From Sphingomonas flavescens (GTDB lineage Bacteria; Pseudomonadota; Alphaproteobacteria; Sphingomonadales; Sphingomonadaceae): a stretch of 64,000 nucleotides of DNA. Within the stretch, counting starts at the first letter, position 1; each line of letters begins with the position of its first letter. The DNA lies in contig NZ_CP133016.1 in assembly GCF_030866745.1 (NCBI RefSeq), forward strand, positions 1,970,001 through 2,034,000, written 5' to 3'. The position numbers and the translations under genes were made by a program. Under the pieces are notes generated by a model. That model saw only the letters and a list, made by a program, of their open reading frames with translations. It was not told where the DNA came from and did no database searches. This document shows positions 45,264-54,424 of this stretch, one piece after another.

Positions 45264-48070
45264 GGCGCCTCGACAGTTTCGATCGGCATGCCGAGCTTTT
45301 CCAGCTGCGGGCGAACCTTCGCGGCGTCGCCGACCACGATCCAGGTGAACCCCTTGGGATCGAGTGTCGCGCGGATGGACTTGTCCAGCGAAGCTGTCGT
45401 CTGCGACTGATACCGCGGAGCGAGCGTCTGATAGTAATCGTCGGGCCGGTCGAGCACGTCCATTGTCATCATCGCGCCGAGCAGCGCCGTGCCCGTTTCG
45501 AAGCGGCCGGGCAGCCCATTGACGCTGTTGGCGACCACGCGGTCGCGCTCTTCCTGGGTCACGCCGCTGGTGGTCAGGAATTGCTGGATGTCCACCTTCA
45601 TCGCCGCTAGCGCGTCCCCCGTGCGGTCAGCCTGCACGGGCGCCGAGATCATATAGGGGACCGCATGTTCACTGACCGAGAAGTCGCCGTTGACGCCGTA
45701 GGACCAGCCCTTCGCTTCGCGGATGTCCATGTTGAGGCGCGACAGGAAGTTGCCGCCCAGCGCATCATTGGCCAAGTCGAGCGCCACGATGTCGCCCTTC
45801 GGGTTCACCGGAAGCAGCTGGCCGCCAACGATGCTCGACTGCGGCGCGCCCGGTCGGTTGATGAGCAGGATCTTCGGCGACGTCGGCCGAGATGGCGGTG
45901 CGGTGAAGGTCTTAATGCCTTTCGCAGTGGCCGGGGGTGTCCACTGACCGAAGCGAGCCTCTAGCAGCGGCTGAAGTTCCGCGAGCGGTCGATCCGACAC
46001 TACGAAGATCTTGGCGTTGTCCGGTCGCAGCCAGCGATCGCGGAACGCGACGAGGTCCGCGCGGCCGATCTTGGCAATCGCCGCGGGGTCGCCGCCGGGC
46101 GCGCCGCCGTAGGGGTGATTCACGCCGTACAGGACCGACGGCAGAAGGCGGCCCGCAACCCGCGTCGGATCTTGCTGCTGCTGCTTGATCCCCGTCAGCG
46201 TCTGCGCCCTGATACGATCGATATCCGTTTCACGAAATGCCGGATCCTTCACGACCTCGGCCATGAGGTCGAGCGAGGGCGCGAGGTTTGGCGACAGCGC
46301 GTTCAGGGTGACGTAGGACCGGTCACCGGCGTTCGATGTTCCGACGTCCGCGCCGAGCCGCTCTTCGCTTTCCGCAAACTCCTGACTGGTGAGCTTGCCG
46401 GTGCCTTCGTCGAGCAGGCTCATCGTCATGTCCGCAAGGCCACGCGACCGGGGATCGTCGGCGGCCACGCCAGCGTCGAAGGCGAGCGCAACCTGGGTCA
46501 CCGGCACGGCGGTCCGCTGCGCATATTCGAGGGCAATGCCGTTCGACAGCTTGGTGTGGACGATCGTCGGAAACTGCAGGCTGGCGGTCTGGCCGACCGG
46601 CGGCAGTGGGCGATTGCCCTTGGCCGCGCCGGCATCCTTCGCAGCCCCCTGTTTGACCGCCGCGGTCACACTCTTGGCCTCGGTGTATGCATCGCGCTCG
46701 CCCGGCGACAACGTAATTGTGAGGGCCGGGCGCCGCAGCCATTGCTGCATTTGCGTGCGCACCGCCGCCGGCGTGATCGCGGCGTAGGACGCCAAGGTGC
46801 GCTTGTAGAAATCGCTGTCGCCCGCGAATGTCTGGCCCTCGGCCAGCGTCACCGCTTTACCGCCGAAGCCGCCGATTTGCTCCAGCCCGCGGATGCGGCC
46901 GGAAACCTCGCTCATCACCGCGCGCTGAACCTCGTCCTGGCTTGGGCCCTTCGCAATATAATCGGCGACGACTTCGTCGAGGCGCTTGGCGACCAGAGAT
47001 GGATCAACGCCTGGCTTCACGACGGCGCTGACGCTGAAAAGTCCCACCCGCTGCAGGGGCGTCAGGCCGGCGGTCACCCCGACTGCGATCTTTTCATCGC
47101 GTACCAGAATTCGATCGAGACGCGAGCTGGCGAGCCCGCCGAGTACGGAGCCGCCGATATCCAGGGCGGCCAGACGCTTGTCGAGGAGGCCCGGCACGGT
47201 CCAATATTTTTGAATGATCACCGTCGCAACGTGATCCTTCATCGCGACCGTCTTGGGTGCGCTGAGCGTCGGCACCGCCGCTTGAGCCGGGCGGTTCACG
47301 GGGCCGGCGGAGATGGGCCCGAAATACTTCTCGGCAAGCATGCGAACCTGGGCCGGCTTCACATCGCCCGCGACCACCAGCACTGCGTTATTCGGACCAT
47401 ATTTATCGCGAAACCATTGCTTCACATCGGCGAGGCTGGCCGCGTCGAGGTCGGCCATCGATCCGATGACCGTGTGGTGATATGGGTGACCGACCGGGAA
47501 CAGGTTCTCGAACAATTGATACTGGACAAGGCCGCCGGGACGACTGTCGCCCTGCCGCTTCTCATTCTGAACGACGCTTCGCTGATTATCGATGACGCCT
47601 TGGGTCACGGCGCCCAGGAGGTGACCCATGCGGTCGCTTTCCATGAACATCGCCCGCTCGAGGGCGCCCGTCGGAACCGTCTCGAAATAGTTGGTGCGGT
47701 CGTTGTTGGTGGTGCCGTTGTAGTTGGTTGCGCCGATCTGCTGCAGATAGGTGAAGTAGTCGCCGGGCAGGTTTTCGGTGCCGTTGAACATCAGGTGCTC
47801 GAACAGATGCGCGAAGCCGGTTTTGCCGGCTGGCTCATCCTTTGCGCCGACGTTGTACCAGACGGTGACTGCGGCGATCGGCGCCTTGTGATCTTCGTGG
47901 ACAATGACCGTCAGGCCGTTCTTCAGCTTGAACGTCGTGTGCGGGATCGTAACCTGCTTCACCAAGCCGGGGATCGGGACCGATCCTCCCGCCGCAGCGA
48001 GAACGGGCGCGGCAAAGAAGGATACAGTGGCCAGCAGCGTGAGGCGGCCAAGGCGGCTAACGGTACGCAT
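45260..48070 (-). CDS. M16-family zinc peptidase, fused two-unit form
   Basis: A 936-residue secreted protein with signal peptide (RLTLLATVSFFAAPVLA). The N-terminal half has the inverted zinc motif H88-x2-E91-H92 (FAHLFEHLMFNG) and the further acidic ligand after QNEKRQG. The C-terminal half repeats the fold (LSNGIALEYAQRTAVPVTQV) but lacks HxxEH, as in pitrilysin-type fusions where the second half is structural. It probably degrades peptides in the periplasm. Left-strand gene, alone, with promoter within the 300-bp gap that also holds the CtrA-type box. Confidence 0.9.
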   Translation of the reverse strand: MRTVSRLGRLTLLATVSFFAAPVLAAAGGSVPIPGLVKQVTIPHTTFKLKNGLTVIVHEDHKAPIAAVTVWYNVGAKDEPAGKTGFAHLFEHLMFNGTENLPGDYFTYLQQIGATNYNGTTNNDRTNYFETVPTGALERAMFMESDRMGHLLGAVTQGVIDNQRSVVQNEKRQGDSRPGGLVQYQLFENLFPVGHPYHHTVIGSMADLDAASLADVKQWFRDKYGPNNAVLVVAGDVKPAQVRMLAEKYFGPISAGPVNRPAQAAVPTLSAPKTVAMKDHVATVIIQKYWTVPGLLDKRLAALDIGGSVLGGLASSRLDRILVRDEKIAVGVTAGLTPLQRVGLFSVSAVVKPGVDPSLVAKRLDEVVADYIAKGPSQDEVQRAVMSEVSGRIRGLEQIGGFGGKAVTLAEGQTFAGDSDFYKRTLASYAAITPAAVRTQMQQWLRRPALTITLSPGERDAYTEAKSVTAAVKQGAAKDAGAAKGNRPLPPVGQTASLQFPTIVHTKLSNGIALEYAQRTAVPVTQVALAFDAGVAADDPRSRGLADMTMSLLDEGTGKLTSQEFAESEERLGADVGTSNAGDRSYVTLNALSPNLAPSLDLMAEVVKDPAFRETDIDRIRAQTLTGIKQQQQDPTRVAGRLLPSVLYGVNHPYGGAPGGDPAAIAKIGRADLVAFRDRWLRPDNAKIFVVSDRPLAELQPLLEARFGQWTPPATAKGIKTFTAPPSRPTSPKILLINRPGAPQSSIVGGQLLPVNPKGDIVALDLANDALGGNFLSRLNMDIREAKGWSYGVNGDFSVSEHAVPYMISAPVQADRTGDALAAMKVDIQQFLTTSGVTQEERDRVVANSVNGLPGRFETGTALLGAMMTMDVLDRPDDYYQTLAPRYQSQTTASLDKSIRATLDPKGFTWIVVGDAAKVRPQLEKLGMPIETVEAP

Positions 48071-48311
48071 CAGTCTGCAATCTCCGGCATTTTCGCGTAG
48101 GGCGGGGCGGGCACCTTACCCGGCAGTCCCCGGGGTGCAACGGTCCTCCTCACCACTTTTCGACGAACTGCCCGGGGCTTCGGCATGCCGGAGCACTGGA
48201 ACCCGGCTGCACGTCTAAAGTTAACGATCCCGACCTGGAAATCGCCCGCGTCCGGTCTTTGGCGGTTTTTACCTAGTAAATTTATTTTCTACGCCAGACG
48301 GAACCACGCGC

Positions 48312-48326
48312 TTAACGACCCGTTAA
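48312..48326. promoter_or_regulatory. CtrA-type box upstream of the PEP-CTERM gene
   Basis: TTAA (48312-48315), 7-nt spacer, TTAA (48323-48326) followed by CC, which is the full TTAA-N7-TTAA consensus of the cell-cycle regulator CtrA in alphaproteobacteria. It lies 45 bp before the PEP-CTERM start in the otherwise gene-free 48071-48370 interval; no other clear element was seen there. Regulation by CtrA is an inference from the match. Confidence 0.5.
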
Positions 48327-48370
48327 CCACCCGGTTTTGGGCAACAATACTTACTGGCGGAGGTCCTTTT

Positions 48371-48973
48371 ATGCGTAAACTCTTCATGGCTGCTGCGTCC
48401 GCAGCGGCTCTTGCACTCTCGTCCGGCGCGAATGCGGCTGTCGTCGTCAACGCCGGGACGGTCACCAACCTTAATAATCCCAACCCGAGCGCCCCGGGGT
48501 CTGTTCAGGTTGAGGACGGCGTCACCACGATCAACTTCGGTCTCAACCCGATCACGGATACGTCGTTCACGTCGTCGTTCATTTTGAACAACACGCTGGC
48601 TGGCATCTATTCCGTTTCCACGAGCACCAGCTCGCCGGGCGTGACGTTCAGCGGCGGCACGATGACGCAGCTCCTGGGCTGCGCCGCAGACTTCACGGGT
48701 TGCACCACGGGAGCCGTATTCAGCCTGCTCGTTGGCACCGGCCCGGTTCCGCCCGCGGGTACGACCCTTTATCTCGCTCCGACGCAGCTTGCGGCTGGCA
48801 ATTATCGTTTGACGGTCAACGGTACGGGTCCGGGTAACGGATCGTTCACCGGCAACGTCACCATCCGGCCGGCAGTCCCTGAGCCCGCCACGTGGGCAAT
48901 GATGCTTCTCGGCTTCGGCGCGACCGGTCTCATGATGCGTCGTCGCCGGACGGTGCTGGCCCAAGTCGCCTAA
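48371..48973 (+). CDS. PEPxxWA-CTERM sorting-domain protein
   Basis: Start at 48371 (MRKLFMAAASAAALALSSG), preceded by GGAGG. A 200-residue secreted protein with signal peptide ending GANAA, a threonine/serine/glycine-rich mature region of about 150 residues, and the C-terminal VPEPATWAMMLLGFGATGLM plus RRRR: PEP motif, hydrophobic helix, basic end. Such tails are recognised by exosortase-type enzymes that anchor or release the protein at the outer surface. A strong terminator follows. Its function is unknown. Confidence 0.9.
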   Translation: MRKLFMAAASAAALALSSGANAAVVVNAGTVTNLNNPNPSAPGSVQVEDGVTTINFGLNPITDTSFTSSFILNNTLAGIYSVSTSTSSPGVTFSGGTMTQLLGCAADFTGCTTGAVFSLLVGTGPVPPAGTTLYLAPTQLAAGNYRLTVNGTGPGNGSFTGNVTIRPAVPEPATWAMMLLGFGATGLMMRRRRTVLAQVA

Positions 48974-48999
48974 GGCCAGTCGCCTCTAAGGCCTCCAAC

Positions 49000-49034
49000 A
49001 GCGGCCCCGGGATGACTTCCGGGGCCGCTCTTTT
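49000..49034 (+). terminator. Rho-independent terminator of the PEP-CTERM gene
   Basis: AGCGGCCCCGG (49000-49010) pairs perfectly with CCGGGGCCGCT (49019-49029) across an 8-nt loop and is followed by CTTTT, 27 nt after the stop codon. Confidence 0.85.
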
Positions 49035-49046
49035 GCGTCCCTGGCT

Positions 49047-49847
49047 TTACCGCCGGGGTGCTGGAACAGTGGCCGGGACCGGCGTATAGCCACCCAGCTG
49101 GGTCACCATCTTCTTGTACGCATCGAGGTAGGCCAGGACGATGATCTGCCCGATCTCGGTGTTCTCGTAGCCGCCGCCGCCGGCCGCGGCGAAACCGCCC
49201 CACCAGCCTGCACCGCCGCCCACCGCGAAGCTGAGGTCACGCTTGCGGAAATAACCTTCGGTCAGCGCTTCTTCCTCGGTCGTGCGGGCGTTGACGAGTG
49301 ACAGCGTGACGTTCGCCTCCCCCTTCTTGACGTTGATGCCGCCCGCGACTGCGCCGACCGTGCGGCCGAAGCCACCGAAGAAACCGCCGAGCGCGCCGGC
49401 AGCCGCGCCAACGCCGCTGCCACCGCTATTCTGGTTCGCGGTCACGATGTCGGGCTGCAGGAAGTAATCCGCCGCCTTCACCTGACCCTTGCCCATGTTC
49501 GAGCCCTTTTGGAGCTCGCCTTGTTCGGCCATCGCGCGTTCCATGGCCCGGCTGCGCATCGCGCCGCCTCGGTTGACCATGGTGAAGCAACCGGATCTCT
49601 GGACAAACACCTTGATGATCGCCTCCGGGCTGCCGAGGTTGAGCTCACGCCACCATTGCTTGTCCGGCTCGACGATAGCGAGCGTCCCGAGCCGCCGCGT
49701 GCAGACCGGAATCTCAGCCATGCCTTGCGACTGCTCATTGCGGCCCGAGCTCGCCTTGGCCTGCCCGCCCCCAAATAGCGGCGCAGCAGCCACCGGAGTT
49801 GAACCAAGCGCGAGCGCAACGCCCGCGAGCAACGCGTGTTTGAACAT
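49047..49847 (-). CDS. CsgG/HfaB-like secreted protein
   Basis: A 266-residue protein with signal peptide (HALLAGVALALGSTPVAA). The body has alternating features of CsgG-type outer-membrane proteins: RLGTLAIVEPDKQWW, the KGQVKAADYFLQPDIV stretch, a long glycine-rich segment, and ANVTLSLVNARTTEEEALTE near the second strand block, where CsgG relatives list the transported or assembled properties. It lacks an obvious lipobox. It may help export or anchor surface fibres. Divergent from lepA. Confidence 0.55.
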   Translation of the reverse strand: MFKHALLAGVALALGSTPVAAAPLFGGGQAKASSGRNEQSQGMAEIPVCTRRLGTLAIVEPDKQWWRELNLGSPEAIIKVFVQRSGCFTMVNRGGAMRSRAMERAMAEQGELQKGSNMGKGQVKAADYFLQPDIVTANQNSGGSGVGAAAGALGGFFGGFGRTVGAVAGGINVKKGEANVTLSLVNARTTEEEALTEGYFRKRDLSFAVGGGAGWWGGFAAAGGGGYENTEIGQIIVLAYLDAYKKMVTQLGGYTPVPATVPAPRR

Positions 49848-49981
49848 GTTAGACCCCCTTGTCTGAATGGGCGGCCATTTATCAAAAATTAAACGCGGCA
49901 GAAACCGCCACTTCTTGCCACTCGCGGCACATCGTCGCCTGTGCTGACACGCGCCGACCCCTCTGCTAGCGCGCGCCTCAA

Positions 49982-51799
49982 ATGACCGACCTCAGCAAAA
50001 TCCGTAACTTTTCGATCATCGCGCATATCGACCATGGCAAGTCGACGCTCGCCGATCGCCTGATCCAGACAACCGGCGGCCTAACCGCGCGCGAGATGAG
50101 CGCGCAGGTGCTCGACAACATGGAGATCGAGCGCGAGCGCGGGATCACCATCAAGGCGCAGACCGTCCGCCTCGACTGGAAGGGCTATGAGCTCAACCTG
50201 ATGGACACGCCGGGCCACGTCGACTTCGCCTACGAAGTCTCGCGCTCGCTGGCCGCCTGCGAAGGCGCGCTTCTCGTCGTCGACGCTGCCCAAGGCGTCG
50301 AAGCGCAGACGTTGGCGAATGTCTATCAGTCGATAGAGCACGACCACGAGATCGTGCCGGTGATCAACAAGATCGATCTTCCTGCCGCGGATCCGGAGGG
50401 GGCGCGGCAGGAGATTGAGGAGATCATCGGGCTCGACGCGAGCGAGGCGGTGCTGGCCTCCGCGAAGACGGGGATCGGGATCGAGGAGATCCTGGACGCG
50501 ATCATCGCGAAGATCCCGGCGCCGAAGGGCGACCGCGAGGCGCCGCTGAAGGCGATGCTGGTCGACAGCTGGTACGACCCGTACCTGGGCGTCGTCATCC
50601 TGGTCCGCGTGATCGACGGCAGCTTGCGCAAGGGCAGCCAGGTCAAATTCATGCAGGCCGGCACCACGCACCTCATCGACCGCGTCGGCTGCTTCCGCCC
50701 CAAGATCGAGGCGCTGGCCGAGCTCGGCCCCGGCGAAATCGGCTTCATCACCGCGCAGATCAAGGAAGTCGCGGAGACGCGCGTCGGCGACACCATCACC
50801 GACGCCAAGCGGCCGGCCGCGGAGGCACTGCCCGGCTTCAAGGAAGTCCAGCCCGTCGTCTTCTGCGGCCTGTTCCCCGTCGACGCCAACGACTTCGAAA
50901 AGCTCCGCGACAGCCTCTACAAGCTCCGCCTCAACGACGCGTCGTTCAGCTTCGAGATGGAGACCAGCGCCGCGCTCGGCTTCGGGTTCCGCTGCGGGTT
51001 CCTCGGCCTCCTCCACCTGGAGATCATCCAGGAGCGGCTGACCCGCGAATACGACCTCGACCTCATCACCACCGCGCCCAGCGTCGTCTATCGCATCCAC
51101 CTCAGCCACTCGAAGAACGAGGACGCGAAGACGATCGAGCTGCACAACCCCGCGGACATGCCCGACCCCAACAGGATCGAGCTGATCGAGGAACCGTGGA
51201 TCGACGCCACCATCTACGTCCCCGACGAATATCTGGGCGCGATCCTGAAGCTGTGCCAGGACCGCCGCGGCATCCAGCGCGACCTCAGCTACGTCGGCAC
51301 CGGCAGCCACGCCCGCGCGATGCTCCGCTACGAGCTGCCGCTCAACGAAGTGGTGTTCGACTTCTACGACCGCCTGAAATCGATCAGCCGCGGCTATGCC
51401 TCCTTCGACTATCACCAGATCGGCCACCGCGAGGGCGACCTCGTCAAGATGAGCATCCTCGTCAACAACGAGGCGGTCGACGCGCTGAGCATGATCGTCC
51501 ACCGCGGCAATGCCGAAGCACGCGGCCGCGGCATGTGCGAGCGCCTGAAGGACCTGATCCCCCGCCACCTCTTCAAGATCCCGATCCAGGCCGCGATCGG
51601 CGGCAAGGTCATCGCCCGCGAAACCATCGCGGCCCTGCGCAAGGACGTCACCGCCAAATGCTACGGCGGCGACGCCACCCGCAAGCGCAAGCTGCTGGAG
51701 AAGCAGAAAGAGGGGAAGAAAAGGATGCGGGAGTACGGGAGCGTGTCGATCCCGCAGGAAGCGTTTATTGCGGCGCTCCGCATGGGCGACGACGCCTGA
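49982..51799 (+). CDS. lepA: Elongation factor 4 (LepA), ribosome back-translocase GTPase
   Basis: A 605-residue GTPase: G1 [15 protein letters not shown]3 [12 protein letters not shown]4 NKIDLP, then domains II-IV and the LepA-specific C-terminal domain ([20 protein letters not shown], ending [20 protein letters not shown]). LepA acts on stalled or post-translocation ribosomes, aiding assembly and fidelity under stress. Full length and all motifs intact. Directly downstream lies a second, diverged copy of its last 27-35 codons, an unusual scar. Confidence 0.97.
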   Translation: MTDLSKIRNFSIIAHIDHGKSTLADRLIQTTGGLTAREMSAQVLDNMEIERERGITIKAQTVRLDWKGYELNLMDTPGHVDFAYEVSRSLAACEGALLVVDAAQGVEAQTLANVYQSIEHDHEIVPVINKIDLPAADPEGARQEIEEIIGLDASEAVLASAKTGIGIEEILDAIIAKIPAPKGDREAPLKAMLVDSWYDPYLGVVILVRVIDGSLRKGSQVKFMQAGTTHLIDRVGCFRPKIEALAELGPGEIGFITAQIKEVAETRVGDTITDAKRPAAEALPGFKEVQPVVFCGLFPVDANDFEKLRDSLYKLRLNDASFSFEMETSAALGFGFRCGFLGLLHLEIIQERLTREYDLDLITTAPSVVYRIHLSHSKNEDAKTIELHNPADMPDPNRIELIEEPWIDATIYVPDEYLGAILKLCQDRRGIQRDLSYVGTGSHARAMLRYELPLNEVVFDFYDRLKSISRGYASFDYHQIGHREGDLVKMSILVNNEAVDALSMIVHRGNAEARGRGMCERLKDLIPRHLFKIPIQAAIGGKVIARETIAALRKDVTAKCYGGDATRKRKLLEKQKEGKKRMREYGSVSIPQEAFIAALRMGDDA

Positions 51800-51815
51800 G
51801 CGCTTTTTTGCGTTT

Positions 51816-51954
51816 GAGAAGCAGAAATGGCGCCTGCAGGTCAGTCCGGGGGACTGACGGAAGCCGACATGGCAAGAAGCGGATGCGGGAATATGGGAGC
51901 GTCAGCATCCCGCAGGAAGCGTTTATCGCTGCGCTGAGGATGGGGGAGGAGTAA
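51816..51954 (+). pseudogene. Duplicated 3' end of lepA (remnant)
   Basis: Starting 17 nt after the lepA stop, GAGAAGCAGAAA (51816-51827) matches the lepA codons for EKQK, and 51871-51954 encodes [20 protein letters not shown] followed by ALRMGEE and a stop, nearly the same as the true C-terminus (GDDA there). Many third positions differ (for example AAGAAGCGG against AAGAAAAGG), so the copy is not a recent tandem duplication; it more likely came from a different lepA allele by recombination. The two parts are split by a 43-nt palindrome-bearing insert. Confidence 0.8.
51828..51870. repeat. 43-nt palindromic insert within the lepA remnant
   Basis: The insert separates the EKQK codons from the GKKRM codons. 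It contains a perfect hairpin, GTCAGTCC-GGG-GGACTGAC (51840-51858, 8-bp arms, 3-nt loop). Read in the lepA frame it gives WRLQVSPGD and then a stop, so any lepA carrying it would be shortened by about 30 residues. Size and shape suit a REP/palindromic-element insertion; whether it is multicopy in the genome cannot be judged from one window. Confidence 0.55.
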
Positions 51955-51978
51955 GCGGACTGGGATGGCGTCTCCGTG

Positions 51979-54423
51979 CTATGCCGCTTCCAGCAGCAGT
52001 AGCTTCGTTTCTTGTTCGTAAATCCACTGCTTATTGTGAGTTTGACGCCTATCTGAGATTCCGTAGACGCTGGCAATTTCCTCGCGCATTTCGACGTACG
52101 GTTCAGGGACGAATTGCTCTTTCAAAATCTCATAGAGTCCGCGCGCGTCAAGGCTTTGACCATTTGATGCAAGAGCGTGGAAGCGAAACAATGTCGTCAC
52201 ATCACCAGCGCATTCAGTACTGACTAAGGCCGCGTCGTTCGGGCGGCCTGCTCGAATTTCTAGCGAGGCCAGAGTCGCAGCGAACATTTTTCGTTCTCTA
52301 TGAAAGGGAACGTGCTCAAGTGCCCACTTCGCCCTGGCCCGAGCGTCTTCTAGACGGCCCGTCCGGAGATCTAGGATGGACCTCAGTAGGAACGTTCGCC
52401 ATTCATGCTTCGATGTAGGATTATCACAGTCTAGCAGCCCAAAGGCTTCATCAAATTCGCCTTTGTATATCAGGATACTCGCGTACGCATTTTGAGCAAA
52501 TCGAGCGTGTGGGTTTTGACCCAGAACTTTTCGGTAAATTGCCAGAGCTTCTTCGACCCGACCCAGCCTTCTGAACATAGCTGCCCGACTGACTTCAATT
52601 CGAGAGTTGTTTGGAAAATATGTTTTTGCTCTCTCAAGTGCCGCGAGAGAGGCTTCGTAATTACCTCGATCTCGCTCGACACGCGCTAACGCAGCCAAGA
52701 AGTAGCCGTTGTAAGGAAACTTGTCTGCGCCTTCCTTGAAAACTGATGAAGCTTCTTCAAATCTTCGATCAGCTAGCAAGTTATCACCTAATGTCCGAAG
52801 GCCTTCGGCACTTTCAGGGAAATCCGCGACTATTGTTCGAGCGAGCTGAACGCCTTCTTCAATCCTGCCTTGTTCGCGTAGCAAGGACGCTAACCCGTTT
52901 CGGCTGATTAGATCGAAGGGATAAGCTTCTATAACTTCGCGGTATATTTCCTCGGCTGCTCCCAGCTGGCCGAAAGCGGTTAGCACCGAGGCTATCCCAT
53001 TTTTAGGGACCACGCCGCCGTGTAGGTTGTCTACCTGCTGATATTCGTGGAGAGCCTCTTCAAGCCGTCCCATATCGACCAACGTTGCCGCATAGCCGCA
53101 CCATATGCCGGGCTCATCTGGGAAGGCAGCTTTCGCGGTAGAGTAAACTTGCAGCGCTTCTTCGAAGCGGGTGAGATCTCGCAATGACTCAGCAACGCCG
53201 GCCCATGCGTAAGGCTCCTCTGGCGTGCCTTTATATTTCTCTAGCGCTGACTTGTAAGCTTCTAGTGCGTCGGTCGGTTTGTTTTGCAAACGCAAAATTC
53301 TAGCGCGCAGGGTTGCGGCGAAGGCCTCATCTCCGAACGCCTCTATCTGCTCGATGCTGTTGAGAGCCTCGGTGTATCTCCCAAAATGCACTAAGGCTTC
53401 AGCTAGGTGGCCGTATGACCATGGATCGTCGGGCTTCACGGTCGTAGATAGTTGCGCCCACTCCAAGCTGAGTTCAAAAGCCTGAAGGTCGCGAGCTGCT
53501 TTGCTGAGCTTGCTCAGCGACTTTGCCAAGTGTTCCGGCTCACTTTCACGTGACTGCGATTGGATTAGATCGGCCGCAAACTTACGAGCGCTGTCCAGAT
53601 CGCCCTTTTGTATTTTTTCGATAATGCTCTGCTGCTGCGCCATCACGCGCTCGTAGGCCTTACGGTCGACCTGAGTGCGGCCATTGCCCTCGAGATATGC
53701 TGGAGCTTCTCGTAACTCATCCCAGTTGAATGAGATCTTCGGTGTTCGCTTGAAACTTGAGGTCCACTCGTTGATTATTCGTCTAGAGTTAGGATAGCTC
53801 TTAAGCTTCAAATATAAATCGAAGAGAACGCTCTCTATTCCTTTTTCCGTTTCAGCAGCTCTTACAAGATCGTAGATCAAGCCTCGATCGATCGCTTCTT
53901 GAAGTAAAGTATCCCTCTCAAATTCGTCAAATAGATCATCTGGGATGGCGTCATACGATTGACGCACCCGCACTATCGATGCTTGATGGTTACTAAATTC
54001 TAGAAAAATTTTTGATACTAGGTCGGACTGCCGGATCAGCTCAGTAATCCTGGAGAATTGGATCTGGGTAGGTAATTCATGAGCATATAATCTGTTTTCG
54101 ACGTCCCGACGGACCCTTTGATCTTCGAGAAGTTCGGCTAGCGTCGTCACGAGTTCTTCGACGTCGTCTAGGCCGTCTGCAGGGTCAATCAAAAATAGAA
54201 AGAGTAGAAGCGCGCGGTCAGCCGCCCACGCTCTTTTTGTGGCCAACTGAGCTTCTTGATGACTACGGAAAGAAACTGACCTGACATCATTACACCCGGC
54301 GAAAAAGTATCGCAGCTCTTTAGGCGCACAATTCACAGGCTCTTCGTCAAGCCTCATGATCGTATAGCCATCTGGCGTCTTTACCGCGTAAAGAGCAGCC
54401 TGACCCGACACGAGAGTCTCCAA
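51979..54423 (-). CDS. Large TPR-repeat protein of foreign-looking module, unknown function
   Basis: TTG at 54423 is the best start: it follows the upstream stop by 1 nt and has GAGGAG 7 nt before it; the frame opens at 54456. The 814-residue protein has an N-terminal non-repeat region of about 260 residues, containing ELRYFFAGCNDVRS and a helical DRALLLFLFLIDPADG stretch, then at least 12 TPR-like units, for example PWSYGHLAEALVHFGRYTEA. The base composition is visibly AT-richer than flanking genes. Co-translated with the zinc-ribbon gene. TPR arrays mediate protein contacts; this could be the sensor or scaffold of an unknown system. Confidence 0.75.
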   Translation of the reverse strand: METLVSGQAALYAVKTPDGYTIMRLDEEPVNCAPKELRYFFAGCNDVRSVSFRSHQEAQLATKRAWAADRALLLFLFLIDPADGLDDVEELVTTLAELLEDQRVRRDVENRLYAHELPTQIQFSRITELIRQSDLVSKIFLEFSNHQASIVRVRQSYDAIPDDLFDEFERDTLLQEAIDRGLIYDLVRAAETEKGIESVLFDLYLKLKSYPNSRRIINEWTSSFKRTPKISFNWDELREAPAYLEGNGRTQVDRKAYERVMAQQQSIIEKIQKGDLDSARKFAADLIQSQSRESEPEHLAKSLSKLSKAARDLQAFELSLEWAQLSTTVKPDDPWSYGHLAEALVHFGRYTEALNSIEQIEAFGDEAFAATLRARILRLQNKPTDALEAYKSALEKYKGTPEEPYAWAGVAESLRDLTRFEEALQVYSTAKAAFPDEPGIWCGYAATLVDMGRLEEALHEYQQVDNLHGGVVPKNGIASVLTAFGQLGAAEEIYREVIEAYPFDLISRNGLASLLREQGRIEEGVQLARTIVADFPESAEGLRTLGDNLLADRRFEEASSVFKEGADKFPYNGYFLAALARVERDRGNYEASLAALERAKTYFPNNSRIEVSRAAMFRRLGRVEEALAIYRKVLGQNPHARFAQNAYASILIYKGEFDEAFGLLDCDNPTSKHEWRTFLLRSILDLRTGRLEDARARAKWALEHVPFHRERKMFAATLASLEIRAGRPNDAALVSTECAGDVTTLFRFHALASNGQSLDARGLYEILKEQFVPEPYVEMREEIASVYGISDRRQTHNKQWIYEQETKLLLLEAA

Positions 54424-54424
54424 C

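Noticed and set aside
46115..48100. 661-codon open frame opposite the M16 peptidase gene
   Set aside because: Arg/His/Gly-rich shadow translation; the M16 gene on the other strand has a signal peptide and intact zinc motif.
50081..51568. 495-codon open frame on the strand opposite lepA
   Set aside because: Antisense shadow of a GC-rich conserved gene; the translation is a Val/Ala/Asp-rich low-complexity sequence with no ribosome-binding site or family signature.
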